This document shows, one piece after another, positions 1 through 8,338 of a stretch of 24,829 bases of DNA. The notes beneath the pieces were generated by a model. The model saw nothing but the letters and a program-made list of their open reading frames with translations, ran no database searches and was not told the origin of the DNA. How positions within the stretch are numbered: the first letter of the stretch is position 1; each line of letters opens with the position of its first letter. Source of the DNA: CAZWVA01 sp964636885 (GTDB taxonomy: Bacteria; Desulfobacterota_D; UBA1144; Nemesobacterales; CSP1-2); the NCBI GenBank assembly GCA_964636885.1, contig CAZWVA010000038.1, positions 1-24,829 of the forward strand, written 5' to 3'. The position numbers and the translations under genes were made by a program.

Positions 1-973
1 GATCCGTTTTTCCCTTCTTAAACGCTATCTCACCGTCCTTAAGCCCATGCCAGTCTAGAGGCAAAAAGGAATAAAAGGAATCCGTTACCTTTGATAGAAA
101 CTGAAAGGTCTCTATGTCCTTAAGAAGCGTGTTTACATGTCGAAGGATATCCTTCTCAAAAGAGCCCTCCCCTTCCTCAATGGAGCGCCTTAGCTTTAGA
201 AGAAAGGCCTTTAAATCGTCTTTAATCTCCCGCTCTCCCATACTCTTAGTAGCCAGTCCACCCGTTTCGCCCTCCTGATTCGCCATCCTGGCCATGGTCT
301 TTAGCTTTGTCTCAAGGACGACACCCGTATTTTCCATGGCCCCCTTTAGCCGTGGCAATTCACCTTCCCTCTCCACACTAAGTACGAGGGCGCTTTTCAG
401 GTCTTCTACTGAGAAACGGTTTTTTATACCCTCTGGAAGCCGATCCATAAGAGAATCCAGTCCTTCCCGAACGCTCCGCCCAGTCGTCTTTAGGCTCGTT
501 TTTAGCAGGTCTTGGAGTTCCTTCCTCATCTCTTTAGGTAAGGCATTTATATCTAAAGGTAGTGCCTTTAGGAGCCCCTCATAGAGACTCCGAATCCCTT
601 CTACATCCGAGCCTTTCTTAGTCAGACTTCCAGCCAATTCCCGAACGAGCCTCGATATAAAAACCCATTTGAGACCAGGGGAAGAGGAACCGGTTTTCTC
701 TTCGGCCCGCCCCATAAATTGGAGCCTAAGAGTACTAACCTCTCCCTTCCCTTCAGATACCTTAAAGAGACCAAGAAAACCCGCTTCCAGAGGAACCTCA
801 GACCTTGCGGTAATAAACCCGCCCTTTATCCTCAGAGTTACCATACCAGAGGACAGGACCTCTACGACCTCTGCCTTCACAACGTCCCCTGGTTTAATGG
901 ACGGTTGTCTCCCACCGGTTCTTTCCACGATGAGAAACCCTCTACTTGGGTTTACGATCCTCAGATTGATCAC
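1..973 (-). CDS. FliK-like flagellar hook-length control protein (partial, C-terminus outside window)
   Basis: The minus strand is open from a GTG at 973 to the window edge, giving 324 codons without a stop. An in-frame TGA lies just upstream of the GTG. The N-terminal ~70 residues look like a small beta domain (ERTGGRQPSIKPGDVVKAEV). A charged, helix-rich middle follows. The last visible part reads FYSFLPLDWHGLKDGEIAFK, a motif I associate with the start of the C-terminal domain of FliK-type hook-length control proteins in deltaproteobacteria and Nitrospirota. Hook-length proteins are secreted rulers that switch the export apparatus from hook to filament substrates. The gene is divergent from flagellin, with 93 bp between starts. 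There is no clear Shine-Dalgarno before the GTG, so the start is uncertain. The family call rests on motif recall and flagellar context, and the conserved C-terminus is not in view. Confidence 0.6.
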   Translation of the reverse strand, partial: MINLRIVNPSRGFLIVERTGGRQPSIKPGDVVKAEVVEVLSSGMVTLRIKGGFITARSEVPLEAGFLGLFKVSEGKGEVSTLRLQFMGRAEEKTGSSSPGLKWVFISRLVRELAGSLTKKGSDVEGIRSLYEGLLKALPLDINALPKEMRKELQDLLKTSLKTTGRSVREGLDSLMDRLPEGIKNRFSVEDLKSALVLSVEREGELPRLKGAMENTGVVLETKLKTMARMANQEGETGGLATKSMGEREIKDDLKAFLLKLRRSIEEGEGSFEKDILRHVNTLLKDIETFQFLSKVTDSFYSFLPLDWHGLKDGEIAFKKGKTD

Positions 974-1007
974 CTTCGATTCGGATCTAATTCACACCTA
1001 TTTCTAT

Positions 1008-1034
1008 TAAAGTTTATCAAAAAAACGACGATAA
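1008..1034 (+). promoter_or_regulatory. Sigma-28 (FliA) promoter for flagellin
   Basis: TAAAGTTT at 1008-1015 is followed by an 11-nt spacer and GACGATAA at 1027-1034. The FliA consensus is TAAAGTTT-N11-GCCGATAA, so the -35 is perfect and the -10 has one mismatch. It lies 32 bp before the flagellin ATG and correctly upstream of the AGGAGG ribosome binding site at 1053-1058. Confidence 0.85.
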
Positions 1035-1066
1035 GAAAGATAAAATCAAACCAGGAGGAAAAACCA

Positions 1067-2527
1067 ATGCCACTAACGATAAACACAAACATACTTTCCA
1101 TTAACGCCCAGAGGAACCTTCAGAAGACAGAGCCCCTTCTGCAGACGGCTATGCAGAGGCTCTCTTCGGGCTTAAGGATAAACTCCTCTAAGGACGATGC
1201 GGCAGGGCTTGCCATAGCAACGAGAATGAGCACACAGATAAGGGGTCTTTCCGTTGCTATAAGAAACGCAAATGACGGTCTTTCCATACTCCAGACAGCC
1301 GAAGGCGCTATGGATGAGATGGTAAATGACCTTCAGAGGATGTATGAACTCGCAGAACAGGCGGCAAGCTATAACACCACCCAGGACAGGAGCTCCCTGA
1401 ATCAGGAGGTGTCACAGCTTATTGACGAACTGAGCAGGATCGTCAATCAGACAAGATTCAACGGAGAGAAGCTCCTTTCCGGTGGTTTTAATGCCGATAT
1501 TCAGGTTGGTGTCGAGGTTAACGAGACTATAAACGTCTCTATATCAAACGTATCTCCAACGACACTCGGTGTCGCTTCGGAGTACTCCGCTATAGCCGCG
1601 CTTGACGATGCCACAATAGCGGACAGGGCAAGAAACGCCTTCACAACCGCACTCGGCGCGGCAGATACGATTAACGGCGTCCAGGTCGGCACCGCAATCG
1701 CCGCAAACAGTAACTCCATAAACAAGATAAACGCCATCAACTCAAAGACGGCCTCTCACGGTGTAACCGCCTTCGGATTCGGCAACACTGCGGTCGGAGT
1801 AAACGACGTTACGGATGCAAACCTTACCGCTACCGCGGTAGCAACTGGAGAACTGGTGATAAACGGAATATCCATTGACGGCGCCACCGGACTCACCGCC
1901 CTAGCCGCAAATATAAACGCCAAGACCGCCGAGCACGGCGTCACAGCCGTAGTGGATGCGGGAGGGGCGGCAGACCAGAATAGACTCGTCCTCTTCAACA
2001 AGACGGGGGCCGCTATATCGGTTACTGTAAACTCCGCCAATGCGGCTACCGTTACGGGTTTTGCTCAGGGAACAACGTCCGTTGACGCCGGAGCAAACGG
2101 TCTTATCGTGCTCAACCAGAAGTTAAATTCGACCACGGTTACCTACGATGACGCAACGACTGGTCAGGCAATAACAGGGGTAAATAGCGCTTCCACTACC
2201 CTTTCAAATGCCCCCGTAAATGCACAGGTCGTAACCACAGCCTCGGCCGCAAACCTAGCGATGCTCTCTTTCAAGAACGCCATGGACTCGATAAACAGCC
2301 AAAGGTCAGTGCTCGGTGCTAAGCTAAACAGGTTTGAATCCGTCATAAGGAACCTAGACAACGTCCGAGAAAACATCTCCTCAGCCCGCTCAAGGATAAT
2401 GGATACAGACTTTGCCACGGAAACGGCGAATCTAACAAAGGCCCAGATCATGCAGCAGGCGGGAATAGCGATCCTCACCCAGGCAAACACCATACCCCAA
2501 CAGGTACTGGCCCTACTCGGAAGGTAA
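1067..2527 (+). CDS. fliC: Flagellin
   Basis: This is the filament subunit, 486 aa, secreted by the flagellar type III apparatus. The N-terminal D0/D1 region starts MPLTINTNILSINAQRNLQK and includes the classic RLSSGLRINSSKDDAAGLAI segment. The C-terminal D1/D0 region includes SARSRIMDTDFATETANLTK and ends TIPQQVLALLGR. The middle (about residues 165-400) is Ala/Thr/Asn-rich. It carries two Flagellin_IN-like stretches beginning INGVQVG (near residue 202) and INGISID (near 265), both followed by a similar (K)TA(S/E)HGVTA segment. The frame stays open to 719, but the ATG at 1067 is the start: it has AGGAGG eight bases upstream, follows the sigma-28 promoter, and gives the canonical N-terminus. 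The gene appears intact and is followed by a strong hairpin. Confidence 0.97.
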   Translation: MPLTINTNILSINAQRNLQKTEPLLQTAMQRLSSGLRINSSKDDAAGLAIATRMSTQIRGLSVAIRNANDGLSILQTAEGAMDEMVNDLQRMYELAEQAASYNTTQDRSSLNQEVSQLIDELSRIVNQTRFNGEKLLSGGFNADIQVGVEVNETINVSISNVSPTTLGVASEYSAIAALDDATIADRARNAFTTALGAADTINGVQVGTAIAANSNSINKINAINSKTASHGVTAFGFGNTAVGVNDVTDANLTATAVATGELVINGISIDGATGLTALAANINAKTAEHGVTAVVDAGGAADQNRLVLFNKTGAAISVTVNSANAATVTGFAQGTTSVDAGANGLIVLNQKLNSTTVTYDDATTGQAITGVNSASTTLSNAPVNAQVVTTASAANLAMLSFKNAMDSINSQRSVLGAKLNRFESVIRNLDNVRENISSARSRIMDTDFATETANLTKAQIMQQAGIAILTQANTIPQQVLALLGR

Positions 2528-2538
2528 ACACCAAGACA

Positions 2539-2575
2539 TAGGAGCTAAGGGAAAAGGACTTTCCCTTAGCTCCTA
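2539..2575. terminator. Perfect 16-bp hairpin after flagellin
   Basis: The arms 2539-2554 and 2560-2575 are perfectly complementary around the 5-nt loop AGGAC. The 3' side is followed by AAGAC rather than a T-run. It is therefore either a weak or attenuating terminator or an mRNA 3'-end stabiliser that lets flagellin transcript accumulate above flaG-fliD-fliS. Confidence 0.7.
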
Positions 2576-2590
2576 AAGACAGAGGGGGAT

Positions 2591-2911
2591 ATGAAAATCG
2601 GTACCACAAACAAGAACATACGATTGCCCTCTTTAAAAACCCAACCGACGAGGTTTAAAGCCGAATCCCAATCTCAAAAAGACGAGGCAGGTAGGGCGAC
2701 GGAGAGAAGCGATAACCGGATTAGACTAAAGTCGGATATAAAGGCATTCGAGTTTAAGACCGTCTTTGCACTTACGGATGATAATGAGGTGGTCATAAGG
2801 GTTTTAAACGAAAAGGGAGAGGTCATAAAACAGATCCCACCAGAGGAATTCTTGGAGATGGTTAGAGACCTAAAAGAAGCAAGAGAGAACCTTTTCAGCA
2901 AGAAGGTCTAA
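2591..2911 (+). CDS. flaG: FlaG family protein
   Basis: This is a 106-aa cytoplasmic protein. A polar, probably disordered N-terminal half is followed by a compact FlaG domain: LTDDNEVVIRVLNEKGEVIK, then QIPPEEFLEMVRDLKEARE. This beta-hairpin, IPPEE and C-terminal helix arrangement is typical of the family. FlaG homologues lie beside flagellin and fliD in many bacteria and influence filament length, but the mechanism is not well settled. A purine-rich GAGGGGG sits just before the ATG. fliD begins 9 bp downstream, so flaG, fliD and fliS very likely form one unit behind the flagellin hairpin. I see no separate promoter in the 63 bp between fliC and flaG. Confidence 0.88.
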   Translation: MKIGTTNKNIRLPSLKTQPTRFKAESQSQKDEAGRATERSDNRIRLKSDIKAFEFKTVFALTDDNEVVIRVLNEKGEVIKQIPPEEFLEMVRDLKEARENLFSKKV

Positions 2912-2920
2912 CAAGGGAAA

Positions 2921-4339
2921 ATGGCAACAAACCCGATTAGTCCATCAGGAAGCATCGACATAAACGCAATAGTATCTAAGCTCATGGAGGTAGAAAGCCA
3001 GCCTCTCATTAAACTCCAACAGAAGGAAAACGGCTATCAGGCAAAGATAAGCGGATACGGCATACTCTTAAGCGCCCTCAGTGAGTTTAAAAGCACCGTA
3101 TCCAACCTAAAGGACCCCGGTCTAATAGGCATGAAAGCCGAGGTCTCAGACGCCTCTTTCATGTCGGTCTCCGCTTCCGGTTCCGCATCCCTAGGCAACT
3201 ACACCATCCAGGTAAAAAACACAGCAACCGCCCAGAGTATATACTCAAGCCCATTCACAGCGGAAACCGACACGGTTGCGGATCTTTCAACAAACCCCAT
3301 TCAAAAACTCCAGATCCAGGTTGGTACCGGCTCTCCCGTTACTATAGCCGTAGACTCATCCAATAACACGCTCTCCGGCATAAAGGACGCCATCAATGGT
3401 TCAGGCCTGGGTATTAGGGCATCCATTATTAACGACGGAAGCGGATATAGATTGGTACTCTCGGCTGATTCTACTGGCGCCTCAAACAGGATCGTAATAA
3501 GGGTAGACGAGGATAATAACGGTGTATTTGAGGAATGGGGCGCTGATATAGACACAACGGGGCTATCGAGACTCTCCTTTAACCCAACATATGACCCAGA
3601 TGGAAACGTAACGGGCGGTATAGCCAATATGAGTCAGTCACAGGCAGCACAGGACGCCAGACTAAGGGTCGACGGCCTTGAGGTTACAAGGCCAACAAAC
3701 ACGATTAACGATCTTATTACTGGGGTCACTATAGAGCTCAAAAAGGGTGATAACTACGGTTCCTCCATATCCCTTACGGTTTCAAAGGAGAAAGAGACAT
3801 TAAAGAACAAACTGGATTCATTCGTTTCCGCCTATAATCAGCTGATGAATAACCTAAAGAACCTAAAAGGAAATGCGGATAGAAGAGGAGCCTTAAGCGG
3901 GGAATCCATACTATCTGGTATCCAAAACACGATCCGTTCCATAACGATCACGTCTTATAACGACAAGACCCTCACCCTTCTCGGAATAACACACGATAGA
4001 AACGGCGTACTAAGCATCGACCCCTCCAGATTCGATGCCGCTCTCTCCAGTGACGAGACCGATGTCATTAGTACCATAAACCAGATGGCATCTTCTCTAG
4101 AATCCTCTCTTAACGACTATATAAACACCCTGATACCCGCAAGGAAAAACGGGTATGAGCAGACCATAAGAGCCATTCAAAAGGAGGAGGACGACCTTAC
4201 AGCGAGACTCCAGCTAAAGGAGATAGCGCTCCGTAGACAGTTCACCAATCTCGATACGCTCCTAAATCAGCTTCAGGGAACGAGTAACTTCATTACACAG
4301 CAGGTGGAAAACCTTGGGAAAATCCTGGGAGGCAAATGA
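2921..4339 (+). CDS. fliD: Flagellar filament cap protein (hook-associated protein 2)
   Basis: FliD forms the cap at the filament tip and folds incoming flagellin monomers. The 472-aa protein has the family N-terminus, GSIDINAIVSKLMEVESQPL, then a long helix (FliD_N, about residues 10-110). A beta-rich variable middle follows (PVTIAVDSSNNTLSGIKDAI, NRIVIRVDEDNNGVFEEWG). The FliD_C region (about 245-465) contains LRVDGLEVTRPTNTINDLI and VSAYNQLMNNLKNLKG, and ends in a coiled-coil helix (DTLLNQLQGTSNFITQQVEN). The length is normal. The start has AAGGGAAA immediately upstream. The stop overlaps the fliS start (ATGATG), so the two are translationally coupled. Confidence 0.96.
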   Translation: MATNPISPSGSIDINAIVSKLMEVESQPLIKLQQKENGYQAKISGYGILLSALSEFKSTVSNLKDPGLIGMKAEVSDASFMSVSASGSASLGNYTIQVKNTATAQSIYSSPFTAETDTVADLSTNPIQKLQIQVGTGSPVTIAVDSSNNTLSGIKDAINGSGLGIRASIINDGSGYRLVLSADSTGASNRIVIRVDEDNNGVFEEWGADIDTTGLSRLSFNPTYDPDGNVTGGIANMSQSQAAQDARLRVDGLEVTRPTNTINDLITGVTIELKKGDNYGSSISLTVSKEKETLKNKLDSFVSAYNQLMNNLKNLKGNADRRGALSGESILSGIQNTIRSITITSYNDKTLTLLGITHDRNGVLSIDPSRFDAALSSDETDVISTINQMASSLESSLNDYINTLIPARKNGYEQTIRAIQKEEDDLTARLQLKEIALRRQFTNLDTLLNQLQGTSNFITQQVENLGKILGGK

Positions 4340-4731
4340 TGGTTTACTCAAAATACGTCCTTAACGCCTATACTCAAACTATGGTTGAGACGACAAATCC
4401 CCTAGAACACGTGATACTACTCTACGATGGCGCCATAGAGTCCCTGAATAGGGCAATAGTAGCTATAAGGAGAAAAGAGGTTCAGGGCAAGATAAAAAAC
4501 CTAAATAAAGCGATGGTCATAGTTGAAGGGCTCCTCAATTCCCTAAACCCAGATATGTGTGGAGAAGACTCATTGGCCCTTAACCTGCAGGAGTTATACC
4601 TTTATATGATGAGAGAACTCACCCTTGCAAATACAAGAAATGATGAAAATAGAATCGACCATATAACCGGCATTCTTAAAGAACTAAGGGAAGCGTGGGT
4701 CCAAGTAAAAAATGGTATACCCGGCATTTAG
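4336..4731 (+). CDS. fliS: Flagellin export chaperone
   Basis: FliS binds the flagellin C-terminus in the cytoplasm, prevents early polymerisation and delivers flagellin to FlhA. The 131-aa protein has the family signature near the N-terminus (YVLNAYTQTMVETTNPLEHV, then ILLYDGAIESLNRA). A helical bundle follows, including LNSLNPDMCGEDSLALNLQE and LYLYMMRELTLANTRND. The start is ATG 4336 or ATG 4339, since the first two codons are both Met, and it overlaps the fliD stop. The gene appears intact. It is the last gene of this unit: the next gene is separated by 81 bp carrying its own sigma-28 promoter. Confidence 0.96.
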   Translation: MMVYSKYVLNAYTQTMVETTNPLEHVILLYDGAIESLNRAIVAIRRKEVQGKIKNLNKAMVIVEGLLNSLNPDMCGEDSLALNLQELYLYMMRELTLANTRNDENRIDHITGILKELREAWVQVKNGIPGI

Positions 4732-4746
4732 AGTTCAACCCTTTCC

Positions 4747-4773
4747 TAAAGTTTTTAAGAATACTTCCGATTA
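4747..4773 (+). promoter_or_regulatory. Second sigma-28 (FliA) promoter
   Basis: TAAAGTTT at 4747-4754, an 11-nt spacer, then TCCGATTA at 4766-4773. The -35 equals the consensus and the -10 matches GCCGATAA at six of eight positions. The spacing is identical to the flagellin promoter. It lies in the fliS-ORF gap, 39 bp before the ATG at 4813, and would drive the six-gene run that ends with motB. Confidence 0.75.
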
Positions 4774-4812
4774 TAGAGTAATAGGACTACCCTCAGCATA
4801 CAAACTCACGCC

Positions 4813-5022
4813 ATGAATATACCTGCATTTCCCAACCTAAAGGCATACAACAGGGATTCAAGGCTAAAGCCATCGACCACGCCCGAAAGAGAGTCACCTA
4901 CACTCGAAAAAAAACAGGACGAACCGAAGGACACGGTGCGGATCTCATCGGAGGCAAGGAAGAAACTCATTCTCGAAGAAGCGAAAAGCGAAGTCATAGA
5001 GAGGATTCGAAAAACGGAATGA
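4813..5022 (+). CDS. Small FlgM-like protein, possibly truncated anti-sigma-28 factor
   Basis: This 69-aa polar protein has the N-terminus MNIPAFPNLKAYNRDSR, a Pro/Glu/Lys-rich linker and a terminal helix. The segment DTVRISSEARKKL resembles the conserved D-x-(I/V)-x-(I/L)-S-x-x-A region that precedes the sigma-binding helices in FlgM proteins (for example the DKIEISSAAKEM stretch I recall from Bacillus FlgM). FlgM normally continues another 40 or so residues with two helices that clamp sigma-28. Here only about 16 residues follow. It is first behind a sigma-28 promoter, a common position for flgM, and overlaps the next start (ATGA at 5019). It may be a minimal or truncated FlgM, or an unrelated small flagellar protein. 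The family call is an inference from one motif plus context. Confidence 0.45.
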   Translation: MNIPAFPNLKAYNRDSRLKPSTTPERESPTLEKKQDEPKDTVRISSEARKKLILEEAKSEVIERIRKTE

Positions 5023-5603
5023 TCATGGAGAAGAAAGACTTTAGAATACTCGTCGTAGACGACGACGAAATGGTTAGAGACGTCATCGTCTCCACGCTCT
5101 CGCAGCAGGGATACCCGGTGATTTCGGCGAGGGATGGATTTGACGCCATCGGTATCCTCATGGTTGAGGATATAAAACTCGTTATAACCGATCTCAAGAT
5201 GCCGGGTATGGATGGGATCGAGGTACTCGAGAGCGCCACAAAGAACAATCCCGATATAGCCGTGGTCATACTCACGGGTTTTAGCACACTCGAGACCGCA
5301 CTCAAGGCCATAAAGAAGGGAGCCTATGACTATCTGACAAAACCCTTTGCGATGGAAGAGATCATCTTCGTCGCCGAAAGGGCCTTTAAAAGGGAGGCGC
5401 TTATAGAAGAAAACAGGGAACTGAGAAACATCCTAAGGAATACGTATAGAGATATGGAAGTCATAAGGAGCGTTAACGGAAGCGCCAATCCCGAGGTGAG
5501 AGCCGACTGGAGAGAGAGGATAGAGAGGCTAAAGGCAATCAGGGTCTTTACCCAAAACGAAGCAAGGATAATAGAAGAAAGACTGTTTAAAGACGATGTA
5601 TAA
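5019..5603 (+). CDS. Single-domain (REC) response regulator with helical tail
   Basis: This is a 194-aa receiver protein. The acidic pocket is in ILVVDDDEMVRD (D14-D16), the phosphoacceptor is D58 in LVITDLKMPGMDG, the conserved Thr is T86 in ILTGFS, and the Lys is K108 in YLTKPF. All are present, so phosphorylation is expected. After residue ~125 comes a charged helical tail (about 70 residues) with no recognisable DNA-binding or enzymatic domain. The start may be ATG 5019 or ATG 5025 and is coupled to the preceding ORF. The stop overlaps the next gene by 8 bp, and that gene begins with its own receiver domain, so the two regulators are likely made together. No histidine kinase is present in the window. 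Confidence 0.88.
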   Translation: MIMEKKDFRILVVDDDEMVRDVIVSTLSQQGYPVISARDGFDAIGILMVEDIKLVITDLKMPGMDGIEVLESATKNNPDIAVVILTGFSTLETALKAIKKGAYDYLTKPFAMEEIIFVAERAFKREALIEENRELRNILRNTYRDMEVIRSVNGSANPEVRADWRERIERLKAIRVFTQNEARIIEERLFKDDV

Positions 5604-7086
5604 GGGAAAGGTGCTCATAGTAGATGACGATCCCTGTGTGAGAGACTATATCTCGGATACCCTATCCGAGTGTGGAGGTCACGAGACGGATACATCAAAA
5701 GACGGAATCGATGGGATAGAGAAGATAAGGTGTAACGAGTACGATGTCGTATTCACCGATCTATCCATGCCGAGGCTAAACGGAATAGATCTCTTGAGAG
5801 AGATAAAGAAGGTGGACCCGACACTTCCAGTGGTTATGATAACGGGGTTTTCAACTCTAGACATAGCCATAAGCGCCATGAAGGAGGGAGCGAGTGACTT
5901 TATAGAGAAGCCTTTTAAGATGGAGAAGGTACTCTCCACAGCGGAAAGGCTCATCAGACAGAGAAGGCTCTTGGGCAAGATCTCCTCCATAAGGGATTAC
6001 GAATCCTCGGTCGAGAGGATAAACGCGGAACTCTTCAAGAAACTTCAGGAGATCGCCACCCTCCAGGCCGTGAGCATGGAACTCGACGGACTGTACGATA
6101 ACAAAGAGCTCTATGAAAAGATCATAGAGATGGCATCAAGGCTCCTCATGGTAAACACCGCATTGTTCGGCATACTTGATAACGGCTATTTAAAGATAAA
6201 AAGCGCCATAGGGATGCCCGTGAAGAGGGAGATAAATATCGCGGGTACCTATCTTGAAAGGGTGATAGGTAGCAAAAGCCACTTTATCGCTCAACCGGGG
6301 GAGGTAAACCCATTTGAGGGCGGCCGAGTCACTTTTCCCCTATTATCCATACCTCTTACCTTAAACGACGAGACCCTTGGAATCCTAACACTCTCAAATA
6401 AGAGCGACGGAGCGGCGTTTACGGACGATGAAATATACCTTGCCCTCACATTCGCGAAAAAGGCCGCACTCAGAATGGAGAATAACGCCCTCTATGAGTC
6501 CATCTACACAAACCTCATTAACACCTTGAAATCACTGGTCTCTACGATTGAGGCCAGAGACCCCCACACCAAACAGCACTCAGAAAGGGTCGCCCTATAC
6601 GCACTTGAGATAGCGGATGTAATGAGGCTCTCCTGGGAAGAAAAGGAAATAATACGATTCGGTGGTTACCTCCACGACATAGGGAAGATAGGGGTAAGAG
6701 ACACGATCCTTTTAAAACCGGCGAGGCTCACCCCTGAGGAGATGGCCGAAGTGAGACTCCATCCCATAATAGGTGACAACATAGTAAAACCTATAAGGTT
6801 CCTTCAAAAGGAGAGGGAACTCATACTCTACCATCATGAGAGGATAGACGGAAAAGGATACCCATATGGAATCGGTGGAAACGAAATCCCGCTTACCGTA
6901 CGTATATTAGGCGTTGCGGATGTCTACGATGCCATAACATCGCCAAGGGCCTATAGGCCGGCTCTAAGCCACGAATACGCAATCGATGTGATAAGGCAGG
7001 GCTCTAACACACAGTTCGATGCCGATATAGTACGGGCATTCTTACAAACACAGACCGGAAGAGGGATAAGAGATGGGACTCAATGA
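5596..7086 (+). CDS. REC-GAF-HD-GYP cyclic-di-GMP phosphodiesterase
   Basis: This is a 496-aa signalling enzyme with three parts. The receiver domain (1-~120) has the acidic pair in VLIVDDDP, phosphoacceptor D55 in VVFTDLSMPRLNG, and Lys in IEKPF. A GAF-like sensor spans about residues 160-300. The HD-GYP domain (about 310-485) has the metal-binding H360-D361 in YLHDIGKIGV, the H413-H414-E415 set, and the signature DGKGYP. All catalytic residues I can check are present, so it should hydrolyse c-di-GMP, with activity set by phosphorylation of D55. It overlaps the upstream receiver gene by 8 bp and the downstream PilZ-like gene by 14 bp. This ties it to motility through the shared sigma-28 promoter and the downstream motAB. 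The activating kinase is not visible. Confidence 0.93.
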   Translation: MYKGKVLIVDDDPCVRDYISDTLSECGGHETDTSKDGIDGIEKIRCNEYDVVFTDLSMPRLNGIDLLREIKKVDPTLPVVMITGFSTLDIAISAMKEGASDFIEKPFKMEKVLSTAERLIRQRRLLGKISSIRDYESSVERINAELFKKLQEIATLQAVSMELDGLYDNKELYEKIIEMASRLLMVNTALFGILDNGYLKIKSAIGMPVKREINIAGTYLERVIGSKSHFIAQPGEVNPFEGGRVTFPLLSIPLTLNDETLGILTLSNKSDGAAFTDDEIYLALTFAKKAALRMENNALYESIYTNLINTLKSLVSTIEARDPHTKQHSERVALYALEIADVMRLSWEEKEIIRFGGYLHDIGKIGVRDTILLKPARLTPEEMAEVRLHPIIGDNIVKPIRFLQKERELILYHHERIDGKGYPYGIGGNEIPLTVRILGVADVYDAITSPRAYRPALSHEYAIDVIRQGSNTQFDADIVRAFLQTQTGRGIRDGTQ

Positions 7087-7453
7087 AGGGGCCAGTGTCA
7101 TTTTCGGTATAGAGGGAAGATCCACCCGATTAGAAGGAGAAGTCCCGATAAAGGCGGAGCCCAAAGAGGTAAATATCAGTACATCGGGTATCAGATTCGA
7201 GTTAAACAATGCGGCCGATATAGAGGACGAATTCGAGATAGAGACGCTCTTGCCAACACGTCCTCCCACCAGTCTAATCACCTACGGAAGGGTCGTGGGT
7301 CTATGTGGAAAGGGAACCGGAGGTGACGGGTGTGAGGTCTCTCTCCTTTTTACGGATCTAAACGAAGCCGTAAGAGGCGAGATATTTAGATACGTATTCA
7401 ATCGTCAGCGCGAGATCATACAGAAGAAGAGGGGAGAGAAGGAGACCGATTGA
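7073..7453 (+). CDS. PilZ-like domain protein
   Basis: This 126-aa soluble protein is predicted to be a PilZ-type c-di-GMP effector. The N-x-S-x-x-G form of the PilZ motif is present (NISTSGIRFEL, residues 34-44), followed by beta strands and a C-terminal helix (EAVRGEIFRYVFNRQREIIQ). The other canonical PilZ element, R-x-x-x-R, is not clean: the only candidate is R16-S-T-R19, one residue too short. Binding of c-di-GMP is therefore uncertain. The gene overlaps the HD-GYP gene by 14 bp and precedes motA by 33 bp. A YcgR-like role acting on the stator is suggested by position only. Confidence 0.7.
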   Translation: MGLNEGASVIFGIEGRSTRLEGEVPIKAEPKEVNISTSGIRFELNNAADIEDEFEIETLLPTRPPTSLITYGRVVGLCGKGTGGDGCEVSLLFTDLNEAVRGEIFRYVFNRQREIIQKKRGEKETD

Positions 7454-7486
7454 CATAAATCCCATGGATAAAATAAGGGAGTAACC

Positions 7487-8338
7487 ATGTTCACAGCAAT
7501 AGGGATAATCGTCGTTTTAGTCGCAGTGGTGGGCGGCTATCTATTTGAACACGGCAATCTGAGTCTCCTCTTTCAACCGGCGGAATTCATAATAATATTT
7601 GGTGCCGCTTTAGGCTCTTTTCTCATCGCCTCTCCTCCAAAGGTAGTCGGCATCGTTATAAAGAACACCATATCAATCGTGAGCCTAAAGAGCTATACAA
7701 AGGAGAACTACATAGAGCTACTCTCCCTCCTCTACCAGATCTTTACGAAGATAAAGAAGGAGGGGCTGGTATCCATAGAATCCGACATCGAGGACCCGGA
7801 CAAAAGCCCCATTTTCAAGAAGTATGGAAGCGTTAATGGAAACCGTCTAGCGGTGAACTCCATTTGCGATAACCTCAAGGTCATTATAACGACCAATGTT
7901 TCGCCGCATGAACTAGAGACCCTTATGGACACAGAGATCGAAGCGTTCCGACACGAATCCATGCTTCCGGCAAGGAGCCTATCGAAGGTAGCAGACGCCC
8001 TGCCGGGGCTTGGCATCGTTGCGGCCGTTCTGGGAGTCATCCTTACGATGGGAAAGATAGACCAACCCCCTGCCGTAATCGGCCACAGCATCGGTGCGGC
8101 TCTCGTTGGAACGTTTCTTGGGGTACTGATGAGTTATGGGTTTGTATCACCGATGGCCACCAAGTTTGAACACATGGCCGATGAGAACAGGTCGTATCTT
8201 GAGATTATAAAGATCGCCCTCGTTGCCTTCGTTAGTGGCGCGGCCCCACAGATAGCCGTGGAGTTCGGGAGAAGGGCCATTCCCGTGAAGGAAAGGCCGC
8301 TCTTTAACGAACTGGAGAAGGAACTGAGAAAGAGATGA
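7487..8338 (+). CDS. motA: Flagellar motor stator protein MotA
   Basis: MotA is the torque-generating stator subunit of the inner membrane. The 283-aa protein has four hydrophobic segments: N-terminal IGIIVVLVAVVGGYLFE, then FIIIFGAALGSFLIASPPKV, and two late ones (GLGIVAAVLGVILTMG and IGAALVGTFLGVLMSYGFVS). These are separated by a long charged cytoplasmic loop that contacts FliG in characterised MotA proteins. The conserved Pro at the start of TM3 (ADALPGLG) is present. The length is typical. The ATG at 7487 is preceded by AGGGAG. The stop overlaps the motB start in ATGA, the usual stator-pair arrangement. The gene is part of the sigma-28 unit beginning at 4747, so stators are made in the late class with flagellin. 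Confidence 0.95.
   Translation: MFTAIGIIVVLVAVVGGYLFEHGNLSLLFQPAEFIIIFGAALGSFLIASPPKVVGIVIKNTISIVSLKSYTKENYIELLSLLYQIFTKIKKEGLVSIESDIEDPDKSPIFKKYGSVNGNRLAVNSICDNLKVIITTNVSPHELETLMDTEIEAFRHESMLPARSLSKVADALPGLGIVAAVLGVILTMGKIDQPPAVIGHSIGAALVGTFLGVLMSYGFVSPMATKFEHMADENRSYLEIIKIALVAFVSGAAPQIAVEFGRRAIPVKERPLFNELEKELRKR

Noticed and set aside
719..1066. N-terminal extension of the flagellin frame by 116 residues
   Set aside because: The extension crosses the FliK-like gene, the sigma-28 promoter and the ribosome binding site. The canonical flagellin N-terminus begins at 1067.
1501..2493. Minus-strand open frames across the flagellin gene
   Set aside because: They are antisense shadows of a strongly coding gene with a biased codon pattern, and have no ribosome binding sites or motifs.
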